64,000 bases of DNA from Axinella damicornis (GCA_963931865.1 OZ007505.1:12724868-12788867); one strand, 5' to 3'; shown: positions 34,583 through 47,590, numbered from the stretch's first letter. The notes: generated from the letters alone by a model not told the origin. Numbers and translations: made by a program.

Positions 34583-35294
34583 CTGCAGTGAGAACATGGG
34601 AGAGATGGGGGACATCGAGGTACAGAAAGAGTAACACAAGTCACTGCTTTTCACATACGTGAGAACCAAAGAGATTTCAAATGAGGGGACGAGAGTCATT
34701 GGAGTAATCTATGGACTAGACTGCGTTTCTATGCTTGGCATGGCCATAGTTTGTCTCAGTACCATATACCAACAAAGCTCCTCTCACAACATGTTTACAA
34801 GGCCAGCTCGCACCACATGGCTGCAGTTCTGACCTACTGGGCTTCCTCAGGTGCAGGAATACAGAGACATGCATGCTAACTGTTTACCAATCGCTGATGA
34901 TGTTTACCGCCGCAGACTCACATAAACAGGACTTTAAACTGTAGCTAGCTACTCTGTGGTATGCACACCATACAGAATCGTCTATGAGGTGGGTCCCTTG
35001 TAGATACCCACAGAGTCGCAAACTGACAGACTTTGAGCATCTGCTGAGTATGTGTCACACACTAGCTACCACTGTAGAGTTTAAAGCTCTTGCAGGCGCG
35101 AGATTTCCCTGAAAAGCTTCTTACAAATATGTACTTGGGAATTAAGTTACTCTTGATATTGTGGAAGTGACATCACAGGGTGAGAATCTCATGACGGCTA
35201 TATTCGTCATCAGTAGTGATAGGGTTTTAACGGTTGATTAATATGTGTTCTTCCTTACATGATGCAGGTACCATTGAGATCATAGATCATAGTA

Positions 35295-35892
35295 CCGTAG
35301 TCTCTCGAAAATACGCCCACCCCCCTTTTTCGCGACAAGTTGGGTCATTTATTACTCGAAAGTACGCCCACCCTATTAGCTCGAACAGGAAAGCACTTGG
35401 AAGAAGCACTGTCAAAGAGGTTGGACTAAGAAATGAAGGCTGGCTATCGTGTACTATGTGCAATGAATTTCATTATGTTGCGTGCCATTGCATAATCAGC
35501 TGTGTACTGAATGCATGACATGAGACCGTGATTTCTCGGAAGCAGCAGCAATCGGCAAGTCCCGAAGGTAGTCTGCGCACTCTACACGTCATTCAAGCAC
35601 TCCTGCTGTGTCTTGTTTGCTGTTCCTGTAGCTACTCACACGAAGAGATTGTTCCTCCTCACCAAGAAACTCCGGGACTAGTAGTAGTAGTTAAGCCTTG
35701 CTAGAATGACTGTTGCAGTATTGCACTCGTATACGCATGTACTTGGGTGGGCTTACTTTCGAATTGGGTGGGCCTACTTTCGAGTCAAGGGTGGGCCTAT
35801 TTTCGGGAGAGGGGTCCTCGAAAATACGCCCATCCCCCTCTTTGAGCAGATTCTAAATTCATCGCCCATGGGCGTATTTTCGAGAGACTACG
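35295..35892. mobile_element. TA-flanked MITE, 598 bp
   Basis: CCGTAGTCTCTCGAAAATAC and its exact inverse form the ends, each flanked by TA. GGGTGGGC(T/C)(T/A)CTTTCGA motifs recur several times in both orientations inside. No transposase ORF. Confidence 0.75.
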
Positions 35893-36004
35893 GTATACGT
35901 TGTGAACGGGTTAACTTAATAGTATCAGAAGTGTTACAGCAAATGGTTCCAGTACCACCACCAAGCTGTGAATACTATGACAGGGTTTCATACTGAGGGG
36001 GGAC

Positions 36005-36005
<1 letters not shown>

Positions 36006-36052
<47 letters not shown>

Positions 36053-36064
36053 ACACACACACAC
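36006..36064. repeat. C33 homopolymer followed by (AC)n
   Basis: A pure C run at 36006-36038 is continued by about 13 AC units. The Pro/His/Thr ORF across it is an artefact. Positions 36080-36330 carry a diverged tandem duplication of about 130 bp (CTCCTCTCC(C/T)AGCA...CAGCATCAGATCT), no gene. Confidence 0.9.
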
Positions 36065-36599
36065 GTCCACCTGACATGAATCAATCACGTGATGGACACT
36101 TCCCCATTTTTTTGCCGCCTTCCACACCGAGACCGAGTCCTCCTCTCCCAGCATCTACTACACCTGGCAGCATCAGATCTATGCACACAGGAGCATTGCT
36201 CAGTATACAATAGTATACTATCTATCCCAATATCCCCTTCAACCAAGTCCTCCTCTCCTAGCAACTACCACACCGGGCAGCATCAGATCTGGACACACAG
36301 GAAGCATCTCAGTACACTAGCTATAGACTATAGATCTCAGTATGTTATAATTATATAGAAGCACGACCCAAAATACACATGTACTATCCCAAGAGAGGTT
36401 AGATGCGTTCTCCCTGTAGCCATGGCAACACTTGAGGCCAGGTAGAGACACATGCAGGGCAGCATCTCAGGCAGCCGCCAGAGTGCGTACACCATGTCAA
36501 TCTCGGGGTTTTCACCCTACAAGCATCACACAAGTGCCCTCGTTCCCAGCTAGCTAGGCCGCTCCCATGCAGCCTGGGAACAAGGCAAGCCCTCTGAAC

Positions 36600-36935
36600 A
36601 TTAATAGTTGGCCGATGACCAGCCGTCCGCACCCTCCTTCAGCAAATTTACTGAGATGATGCAACCAGGGCTACAATATTAATGCGTACACTCATGCACA
36701 CATCCCACACTGACACACCCACTCATTAATGAGCTTTCAATAGTTGGCCGTTGACCACCCGTCCGCACCCTCATTCAGCTAGTTTACTGAGCTGACGTAC
36801 AACCAGGGCTACAATGTGTACACTCACACATCCCACACTGATTTCTCTACTGACCTATCCTGTGATGAGCAGTACCGATGTGGCAGCAGTGGAGGAGGGA
36901 GGGGGTGGGCAGGGGAAGGCTGAAACAGATTGAAG
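36600..36935 (-). repeat. left limit of the inverted segmental duplication
   Basis: At 36840-36935 the sequence is a degraded reverse complement of 7010-7145, the small death-domain-gene exon 7108-7134 and its polypyrimidine tract. The adjoining 36600-36840 holds an internal duplication of about 120 bp (TAGTTGGCCGATGACCAGCC and variant). No coding frame survives. Confidence 0.5.
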
Positions 36936-37469
36936 ACAGAGTTATTAGTTTTGTGTCACATGTGTACACCAGAGCCCATAATTATGGTTACAAATATTGT
37001 GTTTACACAGCTACAACTATAGCTATATACTAGTGCATACGTGAATGCACGCAGAAGAGCCTCGCGGAAGCGAGTTAATACTTGCCAGCACTGGTGTACT
37101 GTAGTCGCAGCCTGGTAAGTATATTCATGTAGCTCACCCTGACTATAAAAGGCTAGGTAAGTATATTCATGATGCAACCACAAAACCCATACTCATTTTA
37201 GGAGTCATAAACTCTGTGTTATATATAGCAGGCAGGTACTATATACTGTAAGGACGACATTCGCTGCATATGTGCATATTAGTGCACCCGTGCACTTACA
37301 CATACATAGTGAGTACGAGTGATGTCCTTATTGCATTCCTGAGCATTACAAACATATAATTTTTATATATATACGCTAGCTCAGATTCGGCTGCCCTGCT
37401 GCACGATTAGTTGCCTCGCTTCCCGCTCGGCAACTACTGTAATGTTGAGAATAAGAGTATCTCTGTATG

Positions 37470-38705
37470 GTGCATTGCTGTTCATAAAGTTAGCCATTGT
37501 ACTCAACAAGCGCAGGGTATGTGTCCTCCAGACACTTCTAGTTCTGCCCAAAGTGAATGTGAAACTAAGGAACAGAGCTGATAGACTACATTAAAAGTTG
37601 CAGCTGCCCAGTCCAAATTCTCTCTGGTGGAGGGAGGCACTCGTGGTGAGATGGGCATACAGACATACGTTCGTTTTATCGAGTCTCTCAGCTACCGTTT
37701 GATGGGGTGATCAACAGGCATTGGGCATGCAGCCATATTGCTTCCACTTCTACGTATGAGGGACGTGGTCCACATGATATTCCTACTGGAAACATTATAC
37801 TTCAGCTAGGTGTTAGACATGGTGGCTGCCATGCAAATCCCTCTCCCTGACCTTCTGGCACTATGCAATAGCCTCAGAGTCCCAGCTAGCACCTGCACCC
37901 TCTTTCCCCGAGATTTCTGAACAACGTCTACAGAGGAATTCTGGAACTCCCCTCGTGGCCACGTACCCAGTGATGTCATTCTGTTCCACCTACTACCCCA
38001 GTATGACTGGTTCATCAAAAACAGACACACCTGGTGATGAGATTAAAACTTCACACAGTGACAATGATGTACCACAAGACGTCCGTACCTTGAGAAGTGG
38101 TGGAGGTCTGGAACTACGAGGAAGACCCTCCGGTAATATGATGTGGGGTGATATGGGAGTGCCAGTTTGTGGTGAGGTTTGTGAGTGTGTGGAGGGGGGA
38201 GTGTTGCCCTGTGCCGAGACTGGGCATCACAGCATTACAACCTGGTCATTGCATATTGCAGCGATTGTACATTAACAGCCGGTGGTCACGTCAAACTGAT
38301 TCTTCCACCTACTGAAGGTAGTCACGGTGACCTGCCGCCTGGTCTTGTTGGATGTGCACTGTTCTCTTTTCAGCTTCACATGGCTAGCTGCACGTGTGAA
38401 AAGTGGATGTGGCACAAATGCATAAACCTTGACGTTGGGATATAAAGGACTCCCAAAATGCAAGTTTGTGGCTATTGTAGAAGAAATGGTTGGCATCTGG
38501 AACGGTCAGTCAGAAAGTCACATAGCTGTTCCTGTTACTTTGAAGAGTTAACCCCTCAATCATAGTTCAATGCAGTTTCTGAGGAACCGGTTTCCACATC
38601 ATTCTGGGGTAGTAGGGGGAACGGAATGGAGTCACTGGGTACATGGCCCGTAAGGGAGTTCCAGGGAGGAGAGGAGGGACTAACTGTGAGGATGAGAACA
38701 AGAAC
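37470..38705. repeat. block B' of the duplication, internally flipped
   Basis: 37480-37560 matches 6855-6930 inverted; 37556-38440 matches 5820-6850 directly; 38455-38700 matches 5580-5800 inverted. No gene. Confidence 0.65.
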
Positions 38706-38774
38706 CAGGGAAATAAACAGCTGAAACAATGCTGGAGGGTAGGCCCCTGCAAATTATGCTGGAATAATTTTGTA

Positions 38775-38935
38775 ATGCAAGAAATGGAGGCCCATCCTGC
38801 AGGCGAGAGGACGGTTTTCTCAGTCCATTTGTGCAAAGGAGGAGATAAAGTGCTGAAACCCACCCACCTCCCCTTGTCCCGCCCTCTCTGCTGGCGCAGA
38901 GCCTAAGTCCCAAGCACAGTGCCGGAAGTCTAACA
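38775..38935 (+). repeat. dispersed repeat family R1, copy 4
   Basis: GAAATGGAGGCCCATCCTGC ... CCTAAGTCCCAAGCACAG, diverged copy of 15160. Confidence 0.5.
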
Positions 38936-40548
38936 TCACTGACGGAAGTCTCATGCCGTCTGTAGACAGCTAGCTTTATCGGTTAAAGTGTTAATGAACA
39001 TGTACACTACACATTTAATCCACACAGACATATTAGTCTGTGCAGTGAGTGCGACGTCTTAGTCCAGAGTACCAGCAGCTCGACCGTCCACACGGTGCAT
39101 GAAACCCCCCACACTGTCTGAGCTGAACCACAAGGTCCCTGCCAATGCACCAAAACGATAGTCCAGAGGAGCAAAGACAGCAAATTCATTTTTTCCAACT
39201 ATTAGAGAAGGTATCGTATGCCATCCATATTCGGATGTGCTAGCGAGGAAGTTGTACAATAGTGGAATTGGGTGTGACCTTCCGTCGATAGTGCACTTCT
39301 ATCTCATGGATGCCGCCAACGCCGCTTTGGGGCCATGTCATGATGCGGCCATCACTGGAATGTGCAGCTTCTCAGCAACACAACGGTACAAGTCCGGTGT
39401 TCATACGATGTGTTGTTCTCGAGATGGAGCTGTTCTTCTCCATTTTCTTCTAGTCTATCGAACATGATGCTGATGTATCAAGTAATACAGGATGGAAAGA
39501 CAACTCTATCTCGAAAACTATTATTATGAATACTGGACTTGTACGGTTGTGTTGCTGAGAAGCTGCACATTCCAGTGATGTCCACATCGTGGCCCCAAAT
39601 GCCGTGTTGGCGGCGTCCATACTAAAACACGGCGAAATCCACTGTCCGATCAAAGAGGGCGAGACTTGGTCAACATTGCAATGACATCCTTCAGCGCCTG
39701 AGGCAGCTACAACACCACGTGCAGCAGAAGGGTCTTGGGGCTCCACCAAGCTGCAGAAATCCCGCCGAAAACTGGGTCAAAGGAAACAGCGGGGAGCGGC
39801 GTCCGATAACGCATACAATTGTCCGATTATAGCTGTTTCAGAGTTTTGTCTTTGACAGACTATAACTCCAGAGCCAAACGAGAGCAACACCAAATTTGCA
39901 GCGCACAGTGAGATAGATGTGCACTATCGACGGAAGGTCACGCCCACTTCCAAAATTGTACAACTTCCGTGCTAGCATGTCCGAATATGGATGGTATCCG
40001 ACAATTCTCTATACACTGGACTGTCATTTGCATAATAGTGGAGACTAGTAGGGACACGAAATGTGGAACAGAATATACTAATTATTGGTATATACAGGCC
40101 TAGGCACCTACTGGGGAGTCATGAGCTCTACTCTGAGTACATGGTACACACACAACTCCAAACTGGATTACAGTGTACTGACATTGTCATGGATATAGCA
40201 GTCTAGCCACTAGCCCCTCTCCATCAGGCCGTTACACGCACACGCGGTGAAGCCACGCGCGGAAGGTGGAGAGGGTCTAGCAAATATTGCACTAGATCAC
40301 GTTCCCTGGAATGCCAATTACACGTACCTGTGAACTGGTGAAGTGCCAGCTCGTGTTGAGGACGAGTTCTACACCCTTGGAGGCATCCAGGTTCCATGGA
40401 CTAGTTTAACTCGAGTGTAGGCTTTTAGACGCTTGCCCGCTTGACCGGCCTGGCGGAGAGGGGCTAGCGGCTAGTACTGTGGATACAGCCGATGTATTAT
40501 GTGTCACCCACCTCTTAATCCTCTCACACCTGCGAGGGATGATGATAT

Positions 40549-40795
40549 TTAGTGAGGATAGGTGGGTGGAGCTTCCAGGGCTGTAGGAAAAATAATAATG
40601 AGGTAACTATATGGATAAAATTACAGGGGCAATGGTTGTGAGAGTGTGGACCAACCTATGGCGGGAAGACATGCAGGATATGAGGGGACAAAGGGGTCCA
40701 AGGGTGCATGGGACAAGCACTCTAGTGGAAATGGAGTAAGGTGGGTAACCCACCAGGATGCTCTCTTGCTACTGTCCGGGCAGGAGCAAGGTTGT

Positions 40796-40826
<31 letters not shown>

Positions 40827-41698
40827 CATGTGGTCCTCCACAGTCTCCTCCATGTCGGCTTCCCAAACCTCTCCACCTGGAGGTGCAGCGAACAGACACA
40901 TGCACAACTGTTCAGGACTAGCTGCCACAGCATGTCCACTGCACATGGACACCGTGCACATTATGATGTCCCGGAATAAGGAATTTGTTTTTCATTCTGA
41001 TTCACATGACATTGTGGCCTGTCCTTGTTGGTCTGCAGGTACTGAGTACACTCTGATATTGGGTGAGTAAAGGGTTAATTAATGTTAGTCTCCAACTTCC
41101 TAGTAACATAGGCAAGGGGTTAAAGTTGAAGGAGGTTTCAACTTTGACCCCTACTAGCCACAGAATCCAACAGTGGCCTCGGAATAAACAGGTATGAAGC
41201 TGCATAGTCCATACCTTGTAGTTCTGCCTCAGCCACAGGGTGAGCACCTTCCTCAGACGGTCGCTGGGAGAGTCGGCACTGACTGAGATGATGGCTTCCA
41301 GATCACCCAGGTGAATCCCCAAGGAGACACCGAGGTTCTGCCACCTCCCAGCGAGGTCCTCCACTGCAGACATGACATCTCGAAGATCATCCTCATCTGC
41401 AAGAATTAAGTAAGGAGTATATACATGACATTGTACGTATTGATTCAGAAGTAGCAATTGACTGCATCTCCCTCACTGCATGATCACCTCACTGCTAGTA
41501 CTGGTGTTTCTACATATAGAATCACTGTTTGAGGTACATGCATGAATTGAAGTGATCACTTGTACAAAACTGAGTGTGACCAGCTGGACCCCCTAACTAC
41601 AGCTGTGAAATGCTCCCTCCAATGGACTGTCATTTCCACTCCAGTTATATAGCTTACCGAGCACAGTGGTATACCATTCACACCCTCCAAGTCCAGAC
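40549..41698 (-). pseudogene. inverted, decayed copy of the first death-domain exons
   Basis: Minus-strand counterparts of four exons of the 3.8 kb gene are present: 41658-41698, 41215-41396 (182 nt, same length as copy 1, fully open, LAGRWQNLGVSLGIHLGDLE), 40754-40876 and 40549-40580. Two carry lesions. The first has two extra bases (GGTATACC versus GGTACC), breaking phase. The third has lost about 10 bases after GGAGGAGACTG and has a G30 run where copy 1 has G6. All AG/GT borders survive. The second half of the gene (second death domain) is not found on this side. Flanking introns also match (39.0-41.7 kb against 3.8-5.45 kb). Confidence 0.75.
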
Positions 41699-42411
41699 CT
41701 ACAGAACTGCTAGGAGAGGTAGAACACTGTATGGTGGTTGGGAGGTTACCATATGGCAACTGCAACTGTATTCACATGCTTGCTCATCCCCTGCTCCTGA
41801 CACATGCAGTTTGTTGTGTAACATGTGTACACATGCAATGGCAACACTGTCCTCTGTCCACAGACATTCACTACAGCATTTGAGTTTACACAGCAACAAC
41901 AGCACTACTAATATTTGAGACTTACATAATGAAATCCCCATTCACTGTACACCCACACAAACACCATTTTTACCCCGCGCGCGCATGCGCGAAGCGGGGT
42001 TAAGCAATCGGTTTTGTCCGTCAGTCAGTCAGTCAGTCGTCTGTCTGCATGGTGAAAAACATTGAAATCTCGCCACATAGACCCTCATAAACCATCGAAA
42101 GGGAGTCAAACAATAGCAAATAGCAGAAAACTGCTCTATGTGTACCTGACTGAAGTCAAAGGCGCTTCGTTTCACTGTATTTCGGCTGTTTCCTACTTTT
42201 CATAACTATTCATAACATTGGCTCCACCTCTTCGTCCCATCCAGAACAGAACACGTAGTGCATTTGCTTTGAGATGACCACTAGAAAACAGTACTTTCCC
42301 ATGATTTATGTACTTTACAGACGTCGTGACTATTGTTTAGGCTGTTTTTTTCCTATAATTAGTAACATTTGGCCCCACCTCTTCAGCTTCAATATGCACG
42401 TTGTTGTATAT

Positions 42412-42735
42412 ACGGTAAGCGGTCACTCCCAAGGCTTGGATATGGCCATACCCGAACACAGTATACTACGCGATAGCACCTGTTCGATCCTCATCGGCAG
42501 AGATGCCACGTCCATTGTAGCTGCACTGTATCCTGTAGACATCCGGCGCTGGGTATGTGTTCTATGAACACCTCTAGTTATACGGTAAGCGGTCACTCCC
42601 ACACCTTGGATATGGCCATACACGAAAACAGTATACGCGATAGCCGCACATCGGCAGAGATGTCACGTCGATTGTAGCTGCACTGGTCTGTAGACCTTCA
42701 GCGCGGGGTATGTGTTCTATGAACACCTCTAGTTG
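42412..42735. repeat. tandem duplication of about 160 bp
   Basis: The unit TATACGGTAAGCGGTCACTC ... TTCTATGAACACCTCTAGTT occurs twice, with a few indels. Before it (41965-42060) lies a GC-rich hairpin ACCCCGCGCGCGCATGCGCG and a (CAGT)n run. No gene is seen in 41.7-43.0 kb. Confidence 0.8.
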
Positions 42736-42799
42736 AGTTGAGGTAGTTTGTTGTACTGCAAGCAAACAACTGGAACTGGAACAGCCTTGGAAGAGGCTA

Positions 42800-42906
42800 C
42801 ACACACACACACACACACACCGCATGCGTGCACACACATGCACACACACATACCACGTACACACGCACACACGCACACACACACAACATGCATGCACACA
42901 CACAAA
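42800..42906. repeat. degenerate (CA)n microsatellite
   Basis: CACACA blocks interrupted by CGCATGCG and CATGCA words. Confidence 0.85.
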
Positions 42907-43079
42907 CACTAAATCCCAATCGAAATTCTACTGCTGCCGTTTGTGACAGCTAGGCTGCCTGTGCACTAAGTAGACTCTAAGAGCCTGTGCAACCCAAACT
43001 CCTGGATCCAGGCTAAGTGTGAACCATGCACGAACAGACAGACAAACTCACACACAGACAGACACACACACATAAGTTT

Positions 43080-43640
43080 TCTCTACTGACCTACGTATCC
43101 TGGGACGGGCGGTCCCGGATCCTGTGGCAGCTGTGGAGGAGGGAGGGGGTGGGGAGGGGAGGGGTGGAGGGGAGGGAAGACAGAGCCATAAAGTGTTGCA
43201 TGATATGGAAGTACAATACACATACTGAAAGTGAACGGTGTTCCCTGATCGTTCACTATACATGGCCAGGCTTCACTAAAGACTCACCATGCAGTTTCTC
43301 CGGGGACATGCCGTCTCCCTTGTTGCTGCCTTCCACTGCACGTGATAGGATATGAGGTAATTACGGATAAAATTACAGGGGATGGTCGTGAGAATGTGGA
43401 CCGACCAATGCATGGGACAAGCAGATGTCATCTAAGCTATCCCAAGAGTGTGTGTAGGGTGGGGTTGTTATGGTAACCCACCGGGGTGCTCTCTTCCTAC
43501 TGTCTGCATTATGACGTCCTGGAATAAGGAGGAATTTTCACATGACATTGTGGCCTCGCACCCAGTCAACTGCACCCTTGTTGGTCTGCAGGTACTGATC
43601 CACTGGGATATTGGGAGAGTAAGGCACAATTACCAAATTG
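43080..43640 (-). repeat. third, partial copy of the death-domain locus
   Basis: 43081-43170 matches the reverse complement of 7040-7145 (small exon and pyrimidine tract). 43360-43500 matches parts of 4690-5000 and 43500-43625 matches 4430-4560, also inverted. The copy of exon 4615-4724 is lost except its last bases. It sits directly downstream of the DEAD-box exons. Confidence 0.6.
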
Positions 43641-43752
43641 CCAGACACAATCCCCTTTTTGCCTTGATCATGGCTGGGGGGAAGCGGCGATTGTGCATCA
43701 GCTAATGCATGACACAGATAGGAAACTTGTAACGGGTTCTTTACGCACGTAC

Positions 43753-44450
43753 CACATCTCAGGCTCTGCATCAGATGCTTCTTGGGAATGCCTCCACAAA
43801 CGAGAAGTGAACAGTACCAGTCGTTGCCTCGGCTAGGACCTGGGACGATGATGATGGCTTTCATAGACACAGTTCTCTGAAGAAACTGCTTGGCATAGTC
43901 ATGTATATCTGTGAATAAATAAAATTCAGCTCTGAGAAAATAAAATTCAGCTCTGAGAAAATATGATGCAGCTCTGAGAAAATAAATTCAGCTCTGAGCC
44001 AAAACTCTCAACTTCCAGAATACATTTCACAGATACTGAACCACACTAACTGATGCGGTCATGTGACATCACAATCTATTGTACGTATTGGGCCAGTTCT
44101 CTGGTTGGTGCCACAATCAGTGTTGTTGGAGATTCACCTGAAGAGTGAAAACTTGGACTAAAGTGCACACCATTAGCAGCCCTCAATGTAATTAGGTGAA
44201 ACCACACCTGCCCATTGGGTGTGTAGTACATGCACCACATGTCACCCTGTGGTCAAAGTACATAATGATTATAGCTCACTTTAGCTGATAGTACTACTTG
44301 CAGAAGCATTCAAGGGGGAGAGGAAAGAGGAGTGGGAGGGAAGGAGGGGGCAACAATCTTGGTTTCTACAGGCATACCACATTGTACAGGTAGGAACAAG
44401 GACAGCAGTATGCACAATGGCAGTAGGTAGGCAAGTGTCTTCCCAGAACC
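43753..44450 (-). CDS. DEAD-box RNA helicase exons (motif I to GG region, partial, possibly broken)
   Basis: Three minus-strand exons: 44378-44450 (GSGKTLAYLLPLCILLSLFL, Walker A/motif I), then up to 44137 (ESPTTLIVAPTRELAQY, motif Ia) and 43753-43908 (HDYAKQFLQRTVSMKAIIIV ... CGGIPKKHLMQSLR, the Gly-Gly region). Exon 1 to 2 join in phase. Exon 2 to 3 do not, unless one G is missing at the donor (CCCAATACGTACAA), so the gene may be damaged or the assembly may have lost a base. DEAD-box helicases remodel RNA with ATP. The DEAD and SAT motifs would lie downstream and were not found; the third death-domain copy occupies that place. A possible upstream exon is 44897-44946 (MVELTVYKQLLDLDLE), and another coding-like block is near 44545-44632. 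Confidence 0.6.
43916..44000. repeat. tandem repeat of about 22 bp, four copies
   Basis: Units of AATTCAGCTCTGAGAAAATA with small variants, placed in the helicase intron. Confidence 0.8.
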
Positions 44451-45786
44451 CTGGGAGAGAGGAGGGTGCTGAGCCCCTTTAACCCTTTAACTACCCACCA
44501 AGACAAAAGTACATTTTCATGCATTCAGCGCATACCACCTTTGTAGGTACTCGATCCTCTCCCACAGCATTCGCTCCTCAGCGGCCAGACATGGTGGGGC
44601 CCGCACACATGGAGAGACCCCTCTGGCTATACCGTTAATGATATTCATGACCCCCCACAAGCCCAGCAATCGGAGGTCAAAATATTTTGGGTTTGTCCCT
44701 CAAAGTTGTCCTTAGACCCTCTGAAGCCTTTTTGGTATCTTTTTGGACTGACGAGAATTAAGCCCTACAAGTGCATAGGGTCTAAAATTAATGACATCTA
44801 TAGACGTCAATGGGGCTTAAAGGGTTAAAATTGTCTTTGTGCATGCATGAACTTCAGCATACATGCTTGGCCTCAAAGTTCACACCAAGCCATTACCTCA
44901 AGGTCCAGATCAAGCAGCTGCTTATACACAGTGAGTTCGACCATAACTGAACTAGGTTCTATAAGAACCCAGGTGACATCACGAGTTAATTAAGCTAGCA
45001 GCTTCGAAATCGAGATAGCTGTATAGTAGGAGTTAATTGGTCATTGCTCAGAGTCAATGAGGCATCACCAGGTGGGAAATGCATGAGCCAAATGTTAAAA
45101 TGAAATGGCCTCAGAATCAATCACAGAGCATTCTCAGACTCAACTGCCAGTAGTATCATTCTCAGACTCAGAGTTGGGTAACTGCCAGTAGATAATTATC
45201 GATCTCAGAACTTGGGGTATGGTAGCACACCCCCAGAGTCCCCTAGTGGGTGCACTCTAAGACAACACCTTGTGTTTGCACACAAAATCTTTAAACCGGC
45301 CAGCACACATGCATGGGTAACAAAAATGAACAAGTGCAAATTGTGGGGTAGTTATAGTAAGAGGTCTGGGGGCAGTCCCTGGGCAAGGCTAGTACTGTTT
45401 CCTTCCCATACTACCATCCCTCCAACTCGCATCCTGTCATTTCAACATGACTTGCTGTAGACACAAGCTGAAGAAGTGATACTATGGGGCCCTTCCACAT
45501 CATTACTGGGAAGGGACTCTTTCCCTGTTCGGGCGGGATGGTATGGGATGTCCAGGGGCAGTCCCATCAAGAACATGGAACTGGAAGGGAGTCTTGAAAC
45601 CCGTGGTACAGTGCATGGCAATGCTGGACTGGACATGTACTCTGTCGAGGTGCTTGGCATAGTGTGTTGTAACTCCAGAACGGCCCCAGAACTGCTCAGA
45701 TACCTCACCACTGTGTTGGTATCGGGACCGATACCAATACCAGTATCGGTGGAACCCTAGTTTATAGTTAGGAGTTGCATGGCTAC

Positions 45787-45931
45787 TGGTCCTCCCATTC
45801 CAGTGAGAGACATTATTCATGACGGTGGTGAAGTGTTCAAGGGGGAAGTGGGAGGGGTCCCCGCCGACCATGAGCCTATGGAAGGAGTTTGGCTTCACTG
45901 GCTCAGCATGATGCTTCACAAAGTATACTGC
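45787..45931 (-). CDS. possible internal exon of unknown protein
   Basis: Between CACTGCAG and GTAGCC on the minus strand 145 nt are open, reading AVYFVKHHAEPVKPNSFHRL and MVGGDPSHFPLEHFTTVMNN. The composition is coding-like. It lies upstream of the DEAD-box exons on the same strand and may belong to the same gene. No domain is recognised. Positions 44950-45786 show nothing else that I can support. Confidence 0.35.
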
Positions 45932-46029
45932 CTGCAGTGAGAATGCGGACTGTATGGGCAGTGTTAGAAAATTATTGTCATGCAGGTCTACGTGGGTGCG
46001 GTGAAGGGGGAAAGCATGTTGACTCAACT

Positions 46030-46887
46030 CAGCTACAATAAGGACAGTCTACGAAAAGCGAATACTTGCTGATAATGCGGTATATTCGCCATGACATCAT
46101 AGTAAAACAACGCTCGAGCGCAGTGGAGCGCTCGCACGTTTAACGTGCTCGAAGGACAAGAACGACGGAAAGAAGTGTTCGCTGTGGATCTTCAGCTCGC
46201 AGTCAGTGAAGCGTTGTGTGTTGGTCGATCGTGCGCACTGGAATCACAGTAGCAGCTGTCTCTTAATATGCGGAATATATCCGGAAATAATAAACCGTAT
46301 TGTTAACAATGGCTACGTATTGAGCGCTCAAACCCAGGAAAGTGATCCGTTATGCTATACAGTTTGCGCGTCCTTAACTGGTCTGACATACCCAGCCACA
46401 GTCTGCTCGGTCACCTCAGGTAGGATCTGTCTTGGAAATTTTGATACAACGCGGTAGACAGAAGATATTAGCTAGTTTATGGTCAAAACAAGCTTATTTT
46501 ATTGCAACGGTTGTACAAAAGCTGTTATAAAATTTAATACCAAGCATTAACCAGTTAACATTTTCCAAGACTGAACCATTTACACAGACAAACAAGCTGT
46601 TGAAAACAACTGTTAGACACCTGTATCAATCTTCAAACTGTACAGCATAATGGCAAGAAAATAGGACCATCAAGACAGCTTTTTGAATGTAAACAGGAAG
46701 TAACACCTCCATTCAGTGACGTCATAATCATATTTATTGTTTACTCCATTTCATGAGCTTTCCAATGGTACCAAGTTTCACTTGTTCCACTCCCACTTTC
46801 ACCTTCAAATACCTGTGTAAGCAAAGCTGTGCAAATATCATGTCTGAAAAACATTTCCCCTGTCCTTAATATGCTTGAGAAGACCCC

Positions 46888-46918
<31 letters not shown>

Positions 46919-47455
46919 ACATGCACACACACACCTCCAATTAAAGCCCTGATGGGACACATTGAAGGATATACAGGTACCCACATATACCAACTTCATT
47001 CATGCAGCCTGCCAATTCGCCTACTGTTCATTACAGCAATTGTGTGTTAGTTTACATGCAGGTAGGATGCCTACTATGTAAACATCAAAGGTGCCAAAAA
47101 TCACTTAGACAAGCAATCTGAAAACCAGTATGTACCAAGCTGTGCAGCATTACAAATTTCAGTCATGAATACAGAATGGTAGTTTGTCTATTGTTCAAGC
47201 ACCAAACATGAATATTATAGGGGTGTAACTCTGTGTTAATGGGATACATAATATTATGCATGTATACAGTTGATCTGCTGTACATGATTTGACACACTTG
47301 GGATGATTCATAGAGTTGTTTGTCTTCTTGGGTTTTGTCGGGATGATCTATTGTGATAATATGCCAACTACATTATACGCAACCTATTAGCTGTAAGGTG
47401 ACTTTCAAGTATCACATCACATATGCATGTTGACGGTGGGAATCAGTGTTCGCCG
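46030..47455. other. gene-free stretch with homopolymer
   Basis: It contains a C21 run (46884-46904) followed by AC units, and CGCTCGAGCGCAGTGGAGCG, a small palindrome near 46115. No exon is convincing. Confidence 0.45.
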
Positions 47456-47457
47456 TA

Positions 47458-47590
47458 GCGCAAGCTAGCTAAGTATTGCAGATTGTTCCAATTAACGCAC
47501 ATATGCCACGTGGCAACGGCGCTCAGTCAATCTCTAGCAATGGCGGCCAAAGGGAAGACAAGAAATTATTACAGCGCTCACAACTTGAGA
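47458..47590 (+). repeat. dispersed repeat R3, copy 1
   Basis: GTAGCGCAAGCTAGCTAAGT ... CAATGGCGGCCAAAGGGAAG is repeated at 63628-63760, and a diverged part occurs at 14785-14870. It is non-coding. Confidence 0.6.
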
